Below the pieces are notes generated by a model. That model had not been told where the DNA came from. It made no database searches and saw only the letters and a program-made list of their open reading frames with translations. The position numbers and the translations under genes were made by a program. Shown piece after piece: positions 26,385 through 34,731 of a DNA stretch of 64,000 bases (the first letter of the stretch is position 1; each line of letters opens with the position of its first letter). This stretch comes from Streptomyces liliiviolaceus (GTDB lineage Bacteria; Actinomycetota; Actinomycetes; Streptomycetales; Streptomycetaceae): contig NZ_JAGPYQ010000002.1 in NCBI RefSeq assembly GCF_018070025.1, positions 1,922,001-1,986,000 of the forward strand. The letters are read 5' to 3'.

Positions 26385-27353
26385 ATGACCATCGGTGACC
26401 ACCTCAAGGAGTTCCACGGGCTGCCGGCCTTCAGCTTCCCGGGCGTCGACGACCCGAAGCCGGACCCGTCGTCGCTTCCGTCTCCCGAGTCCGTGGCCTG
26501 GCACATCGCGGTGAACTCCTACGACTCCGACGAGCAGTGGGAGGAGGCCTTCGGCCGCTTCGTGGCGGCCGTCGACACCGAGCGGGTGCGGGCGATCGTC
26601 GTGGGCGCGTGGAGCGACGTGTACGACTCCGCCCCCGACGAGGTGATCGAGGCGCTGGTGGCGGCCCGCGACCGGCTGCCCGCCCTGCGCGCGCTGTTCG
26701 TCGGCGACATCGTGATGGAGGAGGCCGAGATCTCCTGGATCACCCAGGGCGACATGGGTCCGCTCCTCGCGGCCTTCCCCGATCTGGAGGAGTTCGGGAT
26801 CCGCGGCGGCAACGGCCTGGTCTTCCCCGCCACCCGTCATGAGCGGCTGCGGAAGCTGACCGTCGAGACCGGCGGACTGCCCGTCGGGGTGGTGCGCGGC
26901 ATCGCCGCGAGCGACCTGCCCGCCCTCGTCGAACTCGACCTGTGGCTCGGCACCTCCGAGTACGGCGGGGACTGCGACATCGCCGACCTCGAACCGTTCT
27001 TCGCGGGCACCAGGCTGCCCGCCCTCACCCGGCTCGCCCTGCACAACAGCGAGATCCAGGACGCCATCTGCTCCGCCCTCGCGTCCGCGCCGGTGGTGGC
27101 GCGCCTGGAGGAACTCGACGTCTCCATGGGCGTGCTCACCGACGACGGCGCGACGGCGCTGCTGACCGGCCAGCCGCTGACACACCTCAAGAAGCTCGAC
27201 CTCCACCACAACTACCTCAGCGCCGCCCTGAGCACCCGGCTGCTGGAGACCCTCGAACCCGCGGGTGTGCTCGTCGACACCGACAAGGAGGACGCCGAGG
27301 ACGACGAGGACGACGACGGCGAGGTCTGGCGTTTCGTAGCGGTGGGCGAGTAG
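26385..27353 (+). CDS. STM4015 family leucine-rich-repeat protein
   Basis: This 322-residue protein is the first gene of a five-gene operon. The N-terminus (MTIGDHLKEFHGLPAFSFPG) and acidic, aromatic first third match the STM4015 family. Residues about 130-300 hold degenerate leucine-rich repeats (LPALTRLALHNSEIQDAICS, LEELDVSMGVLTDDGATALL, LKKLDLHHNYLSAALSTRLL), a protein-binding solenoid. The tail is a run of Asp/Glu (DAEDDEDDDGEVWRF). The start at ATG 26385 has AAGGAG nine bases before it; ATG 26340 is an alternative. The repeat likely recruits a substrate or partner for the enzymes encoded next. No function is established. Confidence 0.8.
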   Translation: MTIGDHLKEFHGLPAFSFPGVDDPKPDPSSLPSPESVAWHIAVNSYDSDEQWEEAFGRFVAAVDTERVRAIVVGAWSDVYDSAPDEVIEALVAARDRLPALRALFVGDIVMEEAEISWITQGDMGPLLAAFPDLEEFGIRGGNGLVFPATRHERLRKLTVETGGLPVGVVRGIAASDLPALVELDLWLGTSEYGGDCDIADLEPFFAGTRLPALTRLALHNSEIQDAICSALASAPVVARLEELDVSMGVLTDDGATALLTGQPLTHLKKLDLHHNYLSAALSTRLLETLEPAGVLVDTDKEDAEDDEDDDGEVWRFVAVGE

Positions 27354-27389
27354 CGCGCCGCGAGGTCCGGACCAGGGAGGGGGAACGGC

Positions 27390-28583
27390 ATGCGCCGTAC
27401 GGGATCGGCGGACGCACCGCCGAAGTGGGTGGTCGTCGCCAACGGGGACAACCGCAGGGTGGGGCTGTTCACCGCGGCCGCCGAGGCCGCCGGTCACGGC
27501 ACACCCCGGGTCGTGGAGTGGCTCGACGTCCTGCGCGACGGCGGGCACGCCTTCGCCGACGACGAGGTCGTGCGCCTCGACTCCCCCGGTGAGAACGCGG
27601 GCGTGGACGCCTTGCTGCGGGGTGTGGACGATCCGACGCGGGTGGAGGGTTCCGCGCGGTGGTACGCGCGGTTCCTGGACTGCGTGGCCTCGCTGCGCGG
27701 CGGCGTACGGCTCGACGACCCGGCGGAGCTGGCCGTGATGTTCGACAAACGGCTGTGTCACGACCGGCTCGCCCGCGCGGACGTGCCGGTGCCGCCGTCC
27801 CCCACGTCCGGTTCCGGCGACCTCCCGCCGGTCGGGGGGTGGTCGGACGTACGGGACATGATGGCGGCGGCGGGCATGCGGCGCGCCTTCGTCAAGCTCG
27901 CCCACGGCTCGTCCGCCTCCGGTGTCCTGGCCGTCGAGACGGCCGCTTCGGGCCGGATCCGTGCGACGACCTCGGTGGAGCGCGCCGAGGACGGCCGGCT
28001 GTACAACTCCCTGCGGGTGCGCCGCTACACGTCGGAGTCGGAGATCGCCGCGATCGTCGACACCCTGGCCCCCGACGGACTGCATGTCGAGCGCTGGCTG
28101 CCGAAGGCCTCCCTCGGCGGCCGGTCGGCCGATCTGCGCATCGTGGTCGTGGCCGGCCGGGCCACCCATGCCGTGGTCCGCACCAGCCGTTCGCCGCTGA
28201 CCAATCTCCATCTCGGCGGGACGCGTGGCGATCTGGCGGCCGTGCGCGCGCTGGCGGGTGACCGGTGGGCCACGGCGATCGAGGTGAGTGAGCGGGCCGC
28301 CGCCTGTTTCCCCGGCACGCTCTGTGTCGGGGTCGACCTGCTGCCCGCCCTCGGCTGGCGCCGTTTCGCCGTCGGCGAGGTCAACGCGTTCGGCGACCTG
28401 CTGCCCCGCCTCACCGGCCTGCCGGGCAGCGGGGCGGAGGGCCGGGACACGTACGCGGCGCAGATCGCCGCGGCGGGCTCCTTCCGGCGCGGCCCGCAAC
28501 CCGCTCCCGCCGCACCGACCGGGGAGGCCGGCCCGCCCGCTTCACCGCACGACCTGCCAAGGACAGCCCATGCCACAGCCTGA
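27390..28583 (+). CDS. STM4014 family protein, ATP-grasp-like
   Basis: This is a 397-residue protein, start ATG 27390 behind GGGAGGGGG. Family placement follows from its position and pattern. An N-terminal Rossmann-like part (KWVVVANGDNRRVGLFTAA) is followed by features of an ATP-grasp ligase: MFDKRLCHDRLARADVPVPP (hinge), AFVKLAHGSSASGVLAVE (ATP-binding strand), and a metal-binding end around VGVDLLPALGWRRFAVGEVNA. ATP-grasp enzymes form amide bonds between a carboxylate and an amine through an acyl phosphate. The stop overlaps the next gene by 14 bases. The catalytic role is inference; the substrate is unknown. Confidence 0.78.
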   Translation: MRRTGSADAPPKWVVVANGDNRRVGLFTAAAEAAGHGTPRVVEWLDVLRDGGHAFADDEVVRLDSPGENAGVDALLRGVDDPTRVEGSARWYARFLDCVASLRGGVRLDDPAELAVMFDKRLCHDRLARADVPVPPSPTSGSGDLPPVGGWSDVRDMMAAAGMRRAFVKLAHGSSASGVLAVETAASGRIRATTSVERAEDGRLYNSLRVRRYTSESEIAAIVDTLAPDGLHVERWLPKASLGGRSADLRIVVVAGRATHAVVRTSRSPLTNLHLGGTRGDLAAVRALAGDRWATAIEVSERAAACFPGTLCVGVDLLPALGWRRFAVGEVNAFGDLLPRLTGLPGSGAEGRDTYAAQIAAAGSFRRGPQPAPAAPTGEAGPPASPHDLPRTAHATA

Positions 28584-29454
28584 CCCCGTACCGCCCACGG
28601 GCGACCGCCCCGACGCCTCGGCCGGTACGTCCACCGCCGCACCGGACATGAACGAGGTCGTGGGCCGGGACGATCTGCTCCTGCTCACCCTGGACACCCT
28701 CCGCCACGACGTGGCGGTCGAGCTCGCGGCGGCCGGCCGGCTGCCCCACCTGACCGCCCATCTCCCGGGCGGCGTGTGGGAGGAGCGGCACGCGCCGGGG
28801 AACTTCACCTACGCCTCCCATCAGGCGATGTTCGCCGGTTTCCTCCCCACGCCCGCCGGGCCCGGACCGCATCCGCGTCTGTTCGCGGCCCGGTTCGCGG
28901 GCAGCGAGACCACCGCGGACGGCACGTTCGTCTTCGAGACCCCGGACATCGTGTCCGCCCTGGCCGCGCGCGGCTATCGCACGGTGTGCATCGGCGGGGT
29001 CGGCTTCTTCAACAAGCAGGGCGCCCTGGGCGACGTACTGCCCGGCTACTTCCAGGAGAGCCACTGGGAGCCCGAGTTCTCCGTGGCCTCGCCGACCTCC
29101 TTCGAGGCGCAGGTGGCGCGGGCCGAGAAGACGGTCTCCGAACTGCCGCCGGAGCAGAAGCTGTTCCTCTTCCTGAACGCCTCCGCGCTGCACCAGCCGA
29201 ACTGGTTCCACCTCCCCGGCGCGACCCGGGAGGCGGGTGACAGCCGCCTCACCCACGCCGCGGCGCTGGAGTACATCGACCGTCATGTGGGGCGGCTGTT
29301 CAGCGCGATGAGTTCGCGCCGCCGCTGCTTCGCGATCGTCTGCTCCGACCACGGCACCGCCTACGGGGACGACGGCTACACCGGCCACCGCCTCGGCCAC
29401 GAATCCGTGTGGACCGTGCCCTACGGCCACTTCTTCCTGGAGCCGCCCGCATGA
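28570..29454 (+). CDS. STM4013 family protein, alkaline phosphatase/sulfatase fold
   Basis: This is a 294-residue cytoplasmic protein, start ATG 28570 inside the end of the STM4014-type gene. An N-terminal metal ligand stretch (LLLLTLDTLRHDVAVELAA) and the C-terminal VCSDHGTAYGDDGYTGHRLG with HESVW give the Asp/His pattern of the alkaline phosphatase superfamily. Between them, APGNFTYASHQAMFAGFLP supplies a possible Thr or Ser nucleophile. It has no signal peptide, so unlike sulfatases it works inside the cell. Its stop and the next start share ATGA. It may hydrolyse or transfer a phosphate or sulfate group on the system's product; unproven. Confidence 0.8.
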   Translation: MPQPDPVPPTGDRPDASAGTSTAAPDMNEVVGRDDLLLLTLDTLRHDVAVELAAAGRLPHLTAHLPGGVWEERHAPGNFTYASHQAMFAGFLPTPAGPGPHPRLFAARFAGSETTADGTFVFETPDIVSALAARGYRTVCIGGVGFFNKQGALGDVLPGYFQESHWEPEFSVASPTSFEAQVARAEKTVSELPPEQKLFLFLNASALHQPNWFHLPGATREAGDSRLTHAAALEYIDRHVGRLFSAMSSRRRCFAIVCSDHGTAYGDDGYTGHRLGHESVWTVPYGHFFLEPPA

Positions 29455-30857
29455 CCGTCGCCACCTCCGCGGGCAGCACCGCGAGCAGCCCTTCGAACCC
29501 CGCCGCGGGCCTGTCCGCGGGCGCCTCCGTCGCCGTACCACGCCCCTACCAGAGCTATACGTACGCGTATCCGCACAAGACCGCCTACCGGCCGCTCGCC
29601 CCGCGGCCCCGGCTCGCGGACCTGTGGGCCGGGGAGTCCCGGCAGGCGCTCTCGCTGTATCTGCACATCCCGTTCTGCGAGATCCGCTGCGGTTTCTGCA
29701 ACCTCTTCACCCGCATCGGCGCGCCGGACGGGCTGACAGGCCGCTATCTGGATGCTGTACGGCGCCAGGCCGCCGCCGTGCGCGAGGCTCTGGGCGACGA
29801 GGAGCCGCCGCGGTTCGCCAACGCGGCGTTCGGCGGCGGGACTCCGACCTATCTGGAGGCCGCCGAGCTGGAGCGGCTGTGCGACATCGCCGAGCGGGAG
29901 ATGGGCGTGGACCTGCGGGCCGTCCCCCTGTCCGTGGAGGCGTCCCCGTCCACCGCGACGGCCGACCGGCTGGCCGTCCTGGCGGAGCGGGGCACCACGC
30001 GCCTGAGCCTCGGGGTGCAGAGCTTCGTCGAGGAGGAGTCGCGCGCCGCCGTACGCCCGCAGCGCAGGAGCGATGTCGAGGCGGCGCTGACCCGCATCCG
30101 CGAGGCCGCGATCCCGGTCCTGAACATCGACCTGATCTACGGCATCGACGGCCAGACGGCGGCCAGTTGGCGGTACTCCCTCGACGCGGCCCTGTCCTGG
30201 CGGCCCGAGGAGATCTACCTCTACCCGCTCTACATACGTCCGCTCACCGGTCTCGGCCGCCACACCGACCGGCGCACGGCCGACCGGCAGTGGGACGAGG
30301 AACGGCTGCGCCGCTACCGGGAGGGCCGCGACCATCTGCTCTCCCAGGGGTACGAGCAGGTGTCGATGCGGATGTTCCGGCGGGCGGACGCGCCGCCGCA
30401 GGGGCCGGACGACTACGCGTGCCAGACCGACGGCATGATCGGCCTGGGCTGCGGCGCGCGCTCGTACACCTCGCGGCTGCACTACTCCTTCGACTACGCG
30501 GTGTCGATGCGCGAGATCCGCGGCATCATCGACGACTACACCGCCACCGAGGACTTCTCCCGCGCCCTGCACGGCAGGTGGGTCGACGAGGACGAGGCAC
30601 GGCGGCGGCATCTGCTGCAGTCGCTGCTCCAGGCGGAGGGCCTGCCCGTCGAGGACTACCGTCTGCGGTTCGGTACGGACCCGTACGACGACTTCCCGGC
30701 GGAGCTGGACGCCCTCGTCGGCCGCGGCTGGCTCGACGACACCCGGCCCGGGCTGCTGCGCCTCTCCCCCGAGGGACTCGCCCACTCGGACGCCATCGGC
30801 CCCGAGCTGTTCTCACCGGCCGTGCGCGAGGCCATGGCCGCCTACGAGACGAAGTGA
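29451..30857 (+). CDS. STM4012 family radical SAM protein (HemW/HemN-like)
   Basis: This 468-residue radical SAM enzyme carries the iron-sulfur motif CEIRCGFC (Cys76, Cys80, Cys83), after LSLYLHIPF as in HemN/HemW proteins. Further HemW-like features are FGGGTPTYL, LSVEASPSTATADRLAVLAE, RLSLGVQSFVEEE, IDLIYGIDGQT and DYACQTDGMIGLGCGARSYT, with a helical C-terminal domain. It binds a 4Fe-4S cluster and S-adenosylmethionine to make a 5'-deoxyadenosyl radical. A 45-residue Ser/Ala/Tyr-rich N-terminal extension precedes the barrel. It is encoded between a phosphatase-fold protein and a second radical SAM enzyme, so it is not a heme biosynthesis gene by context. Confidence 0.88.
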   Translation: MTVATSAGSTASSPSNPAAGLSAGASVAVPRPYQSYTYAYPHKTAYRPLAPRPRLADLWAGESRQALSLYLHIPFCEIRCGFCNLFTRIGAPDGLTGRYLDAVRRQAAAVREALGDEEPPRFANAAFGGGTPTYLEAAELERLCDIAEREMGVDLRAVPLSVEASPSTATADRLAVLAERGTTRLSLGVQSFVEEESRAAVRPQRRSDVEAALTRIREAAIPVLNIDLIYGIDGQTAASWRYSLDAALSWRPEEIYLYPLYIRPLTGLGRHTDRRTADRQWDEERLRRYREGRDHLLSQGYEQVSMRMFRRADAPPQGPDDYACQTDGMIGLGCGARSYTSRLHYSFDYAVSMREIRGIIDDYTATEDFSRALHGRWVDEDEARRRHLLQSLLQAEGLPVEDYRLRFGTDPYDDFPAELDALVGRGWLDDTRPGLLRLSPEGLAHSDAIGPELFSPAVREAMAAYETK

Positions 30858-30863
30858 GCGCCG

Positions 30864-31754
30864 ATGGACCTCACCCTGCTGTACCGCGGCCCCCTTTCCT
30901 CCTGCGACTACGACTGTCCGTACTGCCCGTTCGCGAAGCGGCGCGACTCCACGGCCCAGCTGCGCGCCGACCGCGCGGCACTTGAGCGCTTCGGCGCGTG
31001 GGCGCACGAGCAGCGGCAGGACCGTCTCTCGGTGCTGTTCACCCCGTGGGGCGAGGGTCTGGTGCGCTCCTGGTACCGCCGCGCCCTCGTGGAGCTGTCG
31101 AACCAGCCGCACATACAGCGGGTCGCCATCCAGACCAATCTGAGCTGCCGGACCGACTGGCTGAGGGACGCGGATCCCGACACCGTCGCCCTGTGGTGCA
31201 CCTACCACCCCGGACAGACACCGTACGAACGTTTCCTGGCCAAGACGCACGCGCTGGCCGGTCTCGGGGTCCGGTTCAGTGTCGGGATCGTCGGCGTGCC
31301 CGACCACCTTGAGCACGCGCGACGGCTGCGCGCGGAGCTGCCGCCCCACGTCTACCTGTGGGTCAACGCCGCCGAGGGACACACCTATACGGACGCCCAG
31401 GCTGCCGAGTGGACCGAGTTGGACCCGCTCTTCCCGTTCAGCCGCCACCCGCACCGCTCCGCGGGCATGCCGTGCCGCACGGGCGAGTCGGTCCTGTCGG
31501 TCGACGGCGAGGGCACGGTCCGCCGCTGCCATTTCGTGCGCACCGAACTGGGCAACCTCTACGACGGCTCCTACCGTGCCGCGCTCGGCCCCCGGGCCTG
31601 CCCCAAGGACCTGTGCGACTGCCACATCGGATACGTCCACCTGGAGACGCTGCCGCTGTACGACGTGTTCGCCGGCGGCATCCTGGAACGCGTGCCGTCG
31701 GCCCTCCCCGACCGCCCCCTCCTGCCGCTCATATCCACAACCGGGCCCGTCTGA
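30864..31754 (+). CDS. STM4011 family radical SAM protein with extra C-terminal cysteines
   Basis: This is a 296-residue radical SAM enzyme. The motif CDYDCPYC (Cys14, Cys18, Cys21) lies right at the N-terminus. The barrel continues with LFTPWGEGLVRSWY, VAIQTNLSCRTDWL and VRFSVGIVGVP. From about residue 200 there is a SPASM-like cysteine set (GMPCRTGESVLSVDGEGTVR, then RRCHF and ACPKDLCDCHIGY) that probably binds an auxiliary iron-sulfur cluster, as in peptide-modifying radical SAM enzymes. It starts six bases after the STM4012-type stop and closes the operon. Two different radical SAM enzymes in tandem imply a multi-step modification of one substrate. Confidence 0.87.
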   Translation: MDLTLLYRGPLSSCDYDCPYCPFAKRRDSTAQLRADRAALERFGAWAHEQRQDRLSVLFTPWGEGLVRSWYRRALVELSNQPHIQRVAIQTNLSCRTDWLRDADPDTVALWCTYHPGQTPYERFLAKTHALAGLGVRFSVGIVGVPDHLEHARRLRAELPPHVYLWVNAAEGHTYTDAQAAEWTELDPLFPFSRHPHRSAGMPCRTGESVLSVDGEGTVRRCHFVRTELGNLYDGSYRAALGPRACPKDLCDCHIGYVHLETLPLYDVFAGGILERVPSALPDRPLLPLISTTGPV

Positions 31755-31924
31755 CGCCCAGTTGACGGTCACACCGTCAAGCATCGCCCTTCGGCCGCGG
31801 GCGGCGCGGCTGGCAGGATGTCGCCGTTGACCCCTTTGCGCCGCACATGACAGCGTCGATCCGCCCCGGCCATCAGGCTCCGGGCGGCAGACTCCGGGCA
31901 CATCCACAGAGGGGACCGATCAGC

Positions 31925-32401
31925 ATGAGCGGCAGACAGGTCACGTACGCGGCGGCAGTCACGGCGGCCGTACTCTTCCTCGGCGTCTCGGGCACCGCGG
32001 CCTCGGCCGTCACCGGACCGGCCGCGGCTCCGGCACCCTCGACCGCGGCGGCGGAGGCGGCGTTCGGACAGAGCAGCTTCACCCCGGAGGAGGAGGCCCA
32101 TCTGCGCGAGGTGGCCGCGGCCATCTGGAACGCGGACCTGGCCGCCGGCTGGAACATGAACCCCGAGGTCGCCGACGTGCTCTCCACGGCGACCGGGGAG
32201 ATCCTCCGGTGTTCCGAGGCCTTCGCCCTCGTGCCCCGTCCGGCCGGCTTCGTCCCGGGCGTCGGCTATCTGCTCAGCTACTGGAAGAACCTCAAGGACT
32301 ACTTCCTCGCGGTGAAGGACAACCGCACCTACCGCGCCTGCGTGGTGACCGCGTCGGCGAACTACCGGTCGGCGATCGAGATGGCCTCCATGGGCATCTG
32401 A
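31925..32401 (+). CDS. Secreted hypothetical protein
   Basis: This 158-residue protein starts at ATG 31925 (GAGGGG about ten bases upstream). A signal peptide covers about 1-32 (VTYAAAVTAAVLFLGVSGTAASA). The mature part begins with an Ala/Pro spacer and then a compact, helical domain with two cysteines (ILRCSEAF and YRACVV) that could form a disulfide, plus an aromatic stretch YLLSYWKNLKDYFLAVKDN. It follows the STM4011-type gene by 170 bases. No family is recognised. Confidence 0.65.
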   Translation: MSGRQVTYAAAVTAAVLFLGVSGTAASAVTGPAAAPAPSTAAAEAAFGQSSFTPEEEAHLREVAAAIWNADLAAGWNMNPEVADVLSTATGEILRCSEAFALVPRPAGFVPGVGYLLSYWKNLKDYFLAVKDNRTYRACVVTASANYRSAIEMASMGI

Positions 32402-32555
32402 CCCACGGAGACCGGCTCCGGGACGGCGGTAGTGCCGTCGGCCGGGCAGGCCGTGCACGAGACTGGGAGGCGGGACCGCGACCGGTGGGCGCACACTTCG
32501 CTCACCGGCACCGTCCCGCCCCGCCGGACACGGCCCGCCCGAAAGGAACCACCGC

Positions 32556-32840
32556 ATGATCATCTTTGGCACCAAGGGGTACCTCTACCAGCTCGCGATA
32601 CTGACCCTGGTGTGCGGCCGGTGCGGGAATCCGGCCGCGCACACGCTCAGCAAGCGCGTCACGAAGTTCACCCTGTTCTTCGTCCCGCTGTTCCCCGTCT
32701 CGACGAAGTACGCGACCCAGTGCACGTTCTGCGGCGCACAGCAGAAGATCACCAAGGAGCAGGCGGAGCAGTTGCAGGTCCAGGGCGCGGGCAGTCAGCC
32801 CCACGGCCGGCAGCCGCAGCAGCAGCCCTACCAGGGCTGA
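32556..32840 (+). CDS. Zinc-ribbon domain protein
   Basis: This 94-residue protein starts at ATG 32556 with GAAAGGA upstream. Two Cys-x-x-Cys pairs (CGRCG at about 20-24 and CTFCG at about 56-60) make a four-cysteine zinc ribbon. Between them lies a hydrophobic stretch FTLFFVPLFPVS that may touch the membrane. The tail is Gln/Gly-rich and disordered. Similar short zinc-ribbon proteins are common in Streptomyces and uncharacterised. Confidence 0.75.
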   Translation: MIIFGTKGYLYQLAILTLVCGRCGNPAAHTLSKRVTKFTLFFVPLFPVSTKYATQCTFCGAQQKITKEQAEQLQVQGAGSQPHGRQPQQQPYQG

Positions 32841-33030
32841 TCCGGCATCCTGCTCCCGACGTTCGGCCCACCGCCCCGGGCCCCGGCCCGGGGCGGGCCC
32901 GAACTCGCCCGCTGCGGACCACTGTTGCGCCCGGCTTCGCGACGACGTTCCCCCGACTCTGCGGCAACGAACGTTACGTGTGAGAAACCTTGACGATCAC
33001 TCCCGTGGGTGCCACGATTCCGGCGCCGCC

Positions 33031-33046
33031 ATGTTTACGTAAACAT
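33031..33046. promoter_or_regulatory. Perfect 16-base palindromic operator, copy 1
   Basis: ATGTTTACGTAAACAT is perfectly self-complementary with the central CG of LacI-family sites. It is AT-rich in a GC-rich region and lies 101 bases upstream of the GH5 start. Confidence 0.8.
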
Positions 33047-33100
33047 CACCACCGACCCAGCCCTGGCCGAGATGTCGGCCGGGGCAGCTTCGGGCCTTCG

Positions 33101-33116
33101 ATGTTTACGTAAACAT
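33101..33116. promoter_or_regulatory. Perfect 16-base palindromic operator, copy 2
   Basis: This is identical to the site at 33031-33046 (here extended by one pair, G and C), centred exactly 70 bases downstream, about 30 bases before the GH5 start. Two sites this far apart could support looping or cooperative repression. Confidence 0.8.
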
Positions 33117-33131
33117 CTTAGAAAGGGCACG

Positions 33132-34193
33132 ATGATGCGCAGAACATCCGCCGGTTCCCGCTCCACCCACCGACTGCGCGCCACCGTGGTGGCCCTGGCG
33201 ATCGCCGCGAGCAGCGGTACGGGCATCGCCGCCGCCCCTGCCGCCACCGCCGCGCCGCGCGTCGACACGACGCAGTTCAAGGGCGTGAACTGGGCCGATC
33301 CCCGCGACAACTTCGCCGACGATCCCGTCGTGCTCTCCGGCCTGTCGACCTCCGACAGCTATGCCCGCACCTACGCCAAGGCGACCCGGGTCATCTCGGC
33401 GTTCCGCGCGAACCTCGGTGCCAACACGGTCCGGCTGCCGATCAACCCGTACACCGTCGACGGCTCGTACTGGAAGTCCTATCGCGGGGTCATCGACGCG
33501 GCGTCGGACAAGGGCTTCAAGGTGATCCTGTCCTACTGGGAGGGCACGGGCCCGCGCAAGGACGGCTTCATCGACGACCCCGCCACCTTCTGGCCCATGT
33601 GGAACACCGTGGTCAAGGCGTACAAGGACGACAGGCGCGTCTACTTCGAGCCGATGAACGAGCCGCACGGTTACACGGACACCGAGTGGGCCGACATAGC
33701 GGCGAAGTGGCTGGACACGTACCGGAACGTGCCCCGCGACCGGGTGTTCGTCAGCGGCGCCGGCTACAACGACCACGTCACGTCCGTCTGCGCCGACCCG
33801 CGGCTGAAGGGCACGTACCTGTCGCTGCACCACTACGGGTTCTGGAAGGAGTACGCGACCTACGACGAGTGGGTCGCCGACCTCAAGGTGCGCATCGGTG
33901 ACTGCGCCGGCCGGACCGTGGCGGACGAGTTCGGCTCCCCGATGACCACCGGGCTCGACTACGACAGGCCGACGCCCGACGACAACTTCGTCAACTACCT
34001 GCAGGCCGTCACCGACACGTTCCGCGAGCTCAAGATGGGTTCCGTGTACTGGCCGGGTCTGCGCACCGACGACACGTACTCGCTGCAGACCCTGGTCGGT
34101 GACCCCGCCCGGCCGTGGCTGGTCACCACCAACCGGTCCGGCGCCGACCGGCTGGCCTGGGCCTGGGGACGCGGCAAGCCCGTCCGGCCCTGA
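33132..34193 (+). CDS. Secreted glycoside hydrolase family 5 (cellulase-like)
   Basis: This 353-residue exoenzyme starts at ATG 33132, just after GAAAGGG. A signal peptide (about 1-40, ending in ATAAP) precedes a GH5-type TIM barrel. GVNWADPRDNF and TVRLPINPYTV are typical of strands 1-2. The acid/base Glu lies in VYFEPMNEPHGY (about residue 176), the conserved His/Tyr in YLSLHHYGFW, and the nucleophile in TVADEFGSPM (about 265). GH5 enzymes cut beta-1,4-glucan, mannan, xylan or related chains with retention. No carbohydrate-binding module is present. Two identical palindromes upstream show tight sugar-responsive control; the regulator is not encoded next to it. Confidence 0.85.
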   Translation: MMRRTSAGSRSTHRLRATVVALAIAASSGTGIAAAPAATAAPRVDTTQFKGVNWADPRDNFADDPVVLSGLSTSDSYARTYAKATRVISAFRANLGANTVRLPINPYTVDGSYWKSYRGVIDAASDKGFKVILSYWEGTGPRKDGFIDDPATFWPMWNTVVKAYKDDRRVYFEPMNEPHGYTDTEWADIAAKWLDTYRNVPRDRVFVSGAGYNDHVTSVCADPRLKGTYLSLHHYGFWKEYATYDEWVADLKVRIGDCAGRTVADEFGSPMTTGLDYDRPTPDDNFVNYLQAVTDTFRELKMGSVYWPGLRTDDTYSLQTLVGDPARPWLVTTNRSGADRLAWAWGRGKPVRP

Positions 34194-34356
34194 CCACGCC
34201 CTGATCGCGCCACGGCCTCTCCCCGGCCGCTCCCTCCGCGAGGCCGTGGCCGTGACCCCTGGGACCCGGTCAAACCTCCCTTGCGCTTGTGGCCTCGCGA
34301 GGGGTACGGAGAGGGAATACTGGGCTGGAAACGACGACACTCCAGGGGTGGTCAGC

Positions 34357-34731
34357 GTGGACAGAGCGTGGGAGGCGGACCTCGCCGACGGCCCGCCGGA
34401 CGTGTCGTCCGCACGGTCCACGGGCACCCTCCAGGTGCGCCCGCTGGCGGACCGTACGGGCTGGCAGGCCGCGGGCGAGGTCAGTCTGGCGACCCGCACC
34501 GCCTGGGAACGGGCGCTGGACCGGCTGGCTCTGGAGGATGTGGAGGTGTGCCACTTGGAGCTCTCGGCGGTCACCTTCGTCGACGTCGCCGGTGTCTCCG
34601 CCCTCGCGGCGGCGGCGCAAGGGCTTCCCGAAGGACGTCGCCTCATGATCGAACAGCCGCCTGCCGCCGTGGGACGGGTACTGGACATGTTCTGGCCCGA
34701 CCTGCCGGGCGTCGAGGTGGTGGCGCGATGA
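34357..34731 (+). CDS. STAS-domain protein lacking the usual phospho-serine
   Basis: This is a 124-residue anti-anti-sigma-like protein. The GTG at 34357 is chosen for its AGGGGTGG spacing. The STAS fold is seen in GWQAAGEVSLATRTAWERAL, CHLELSAVTFVDVAGVSALA and RRLMIEQPPAAVGRVLDM. In SpoIIAA/RsbV the loop is DSSG, whose Ser is phosphorylated by the partner kinase. Here it is DVAG, so that phospho-acceptor is absent and the protein may be constitutively active or regulated differently. Its stop overlaps the start of an HATPase gene, the natural partner, by ATGA. Confidence 0.8.
   Translation: MDRAWEADLADGPPDVSSARSTGTLQVRPLADRTGWQAAGEVSLATRTAWERALDRLALEDVEVCHLELSAVTFVDVAGVSALAAAAQGLPEGRRLMIEQPPAAVGRVLDMFWPDLPGVEVVAR

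Noticed and set aside
24633..31754. STM4012-type protein considered as coproporphyrinogen oxidase HemN/HemW of heme biosynthesis
   Set aside because: The operon partners (LRR, ATP-grasp-like, phosphatase-fold, second radical SAM) are not heme genes and match the STM4011-4015 set.
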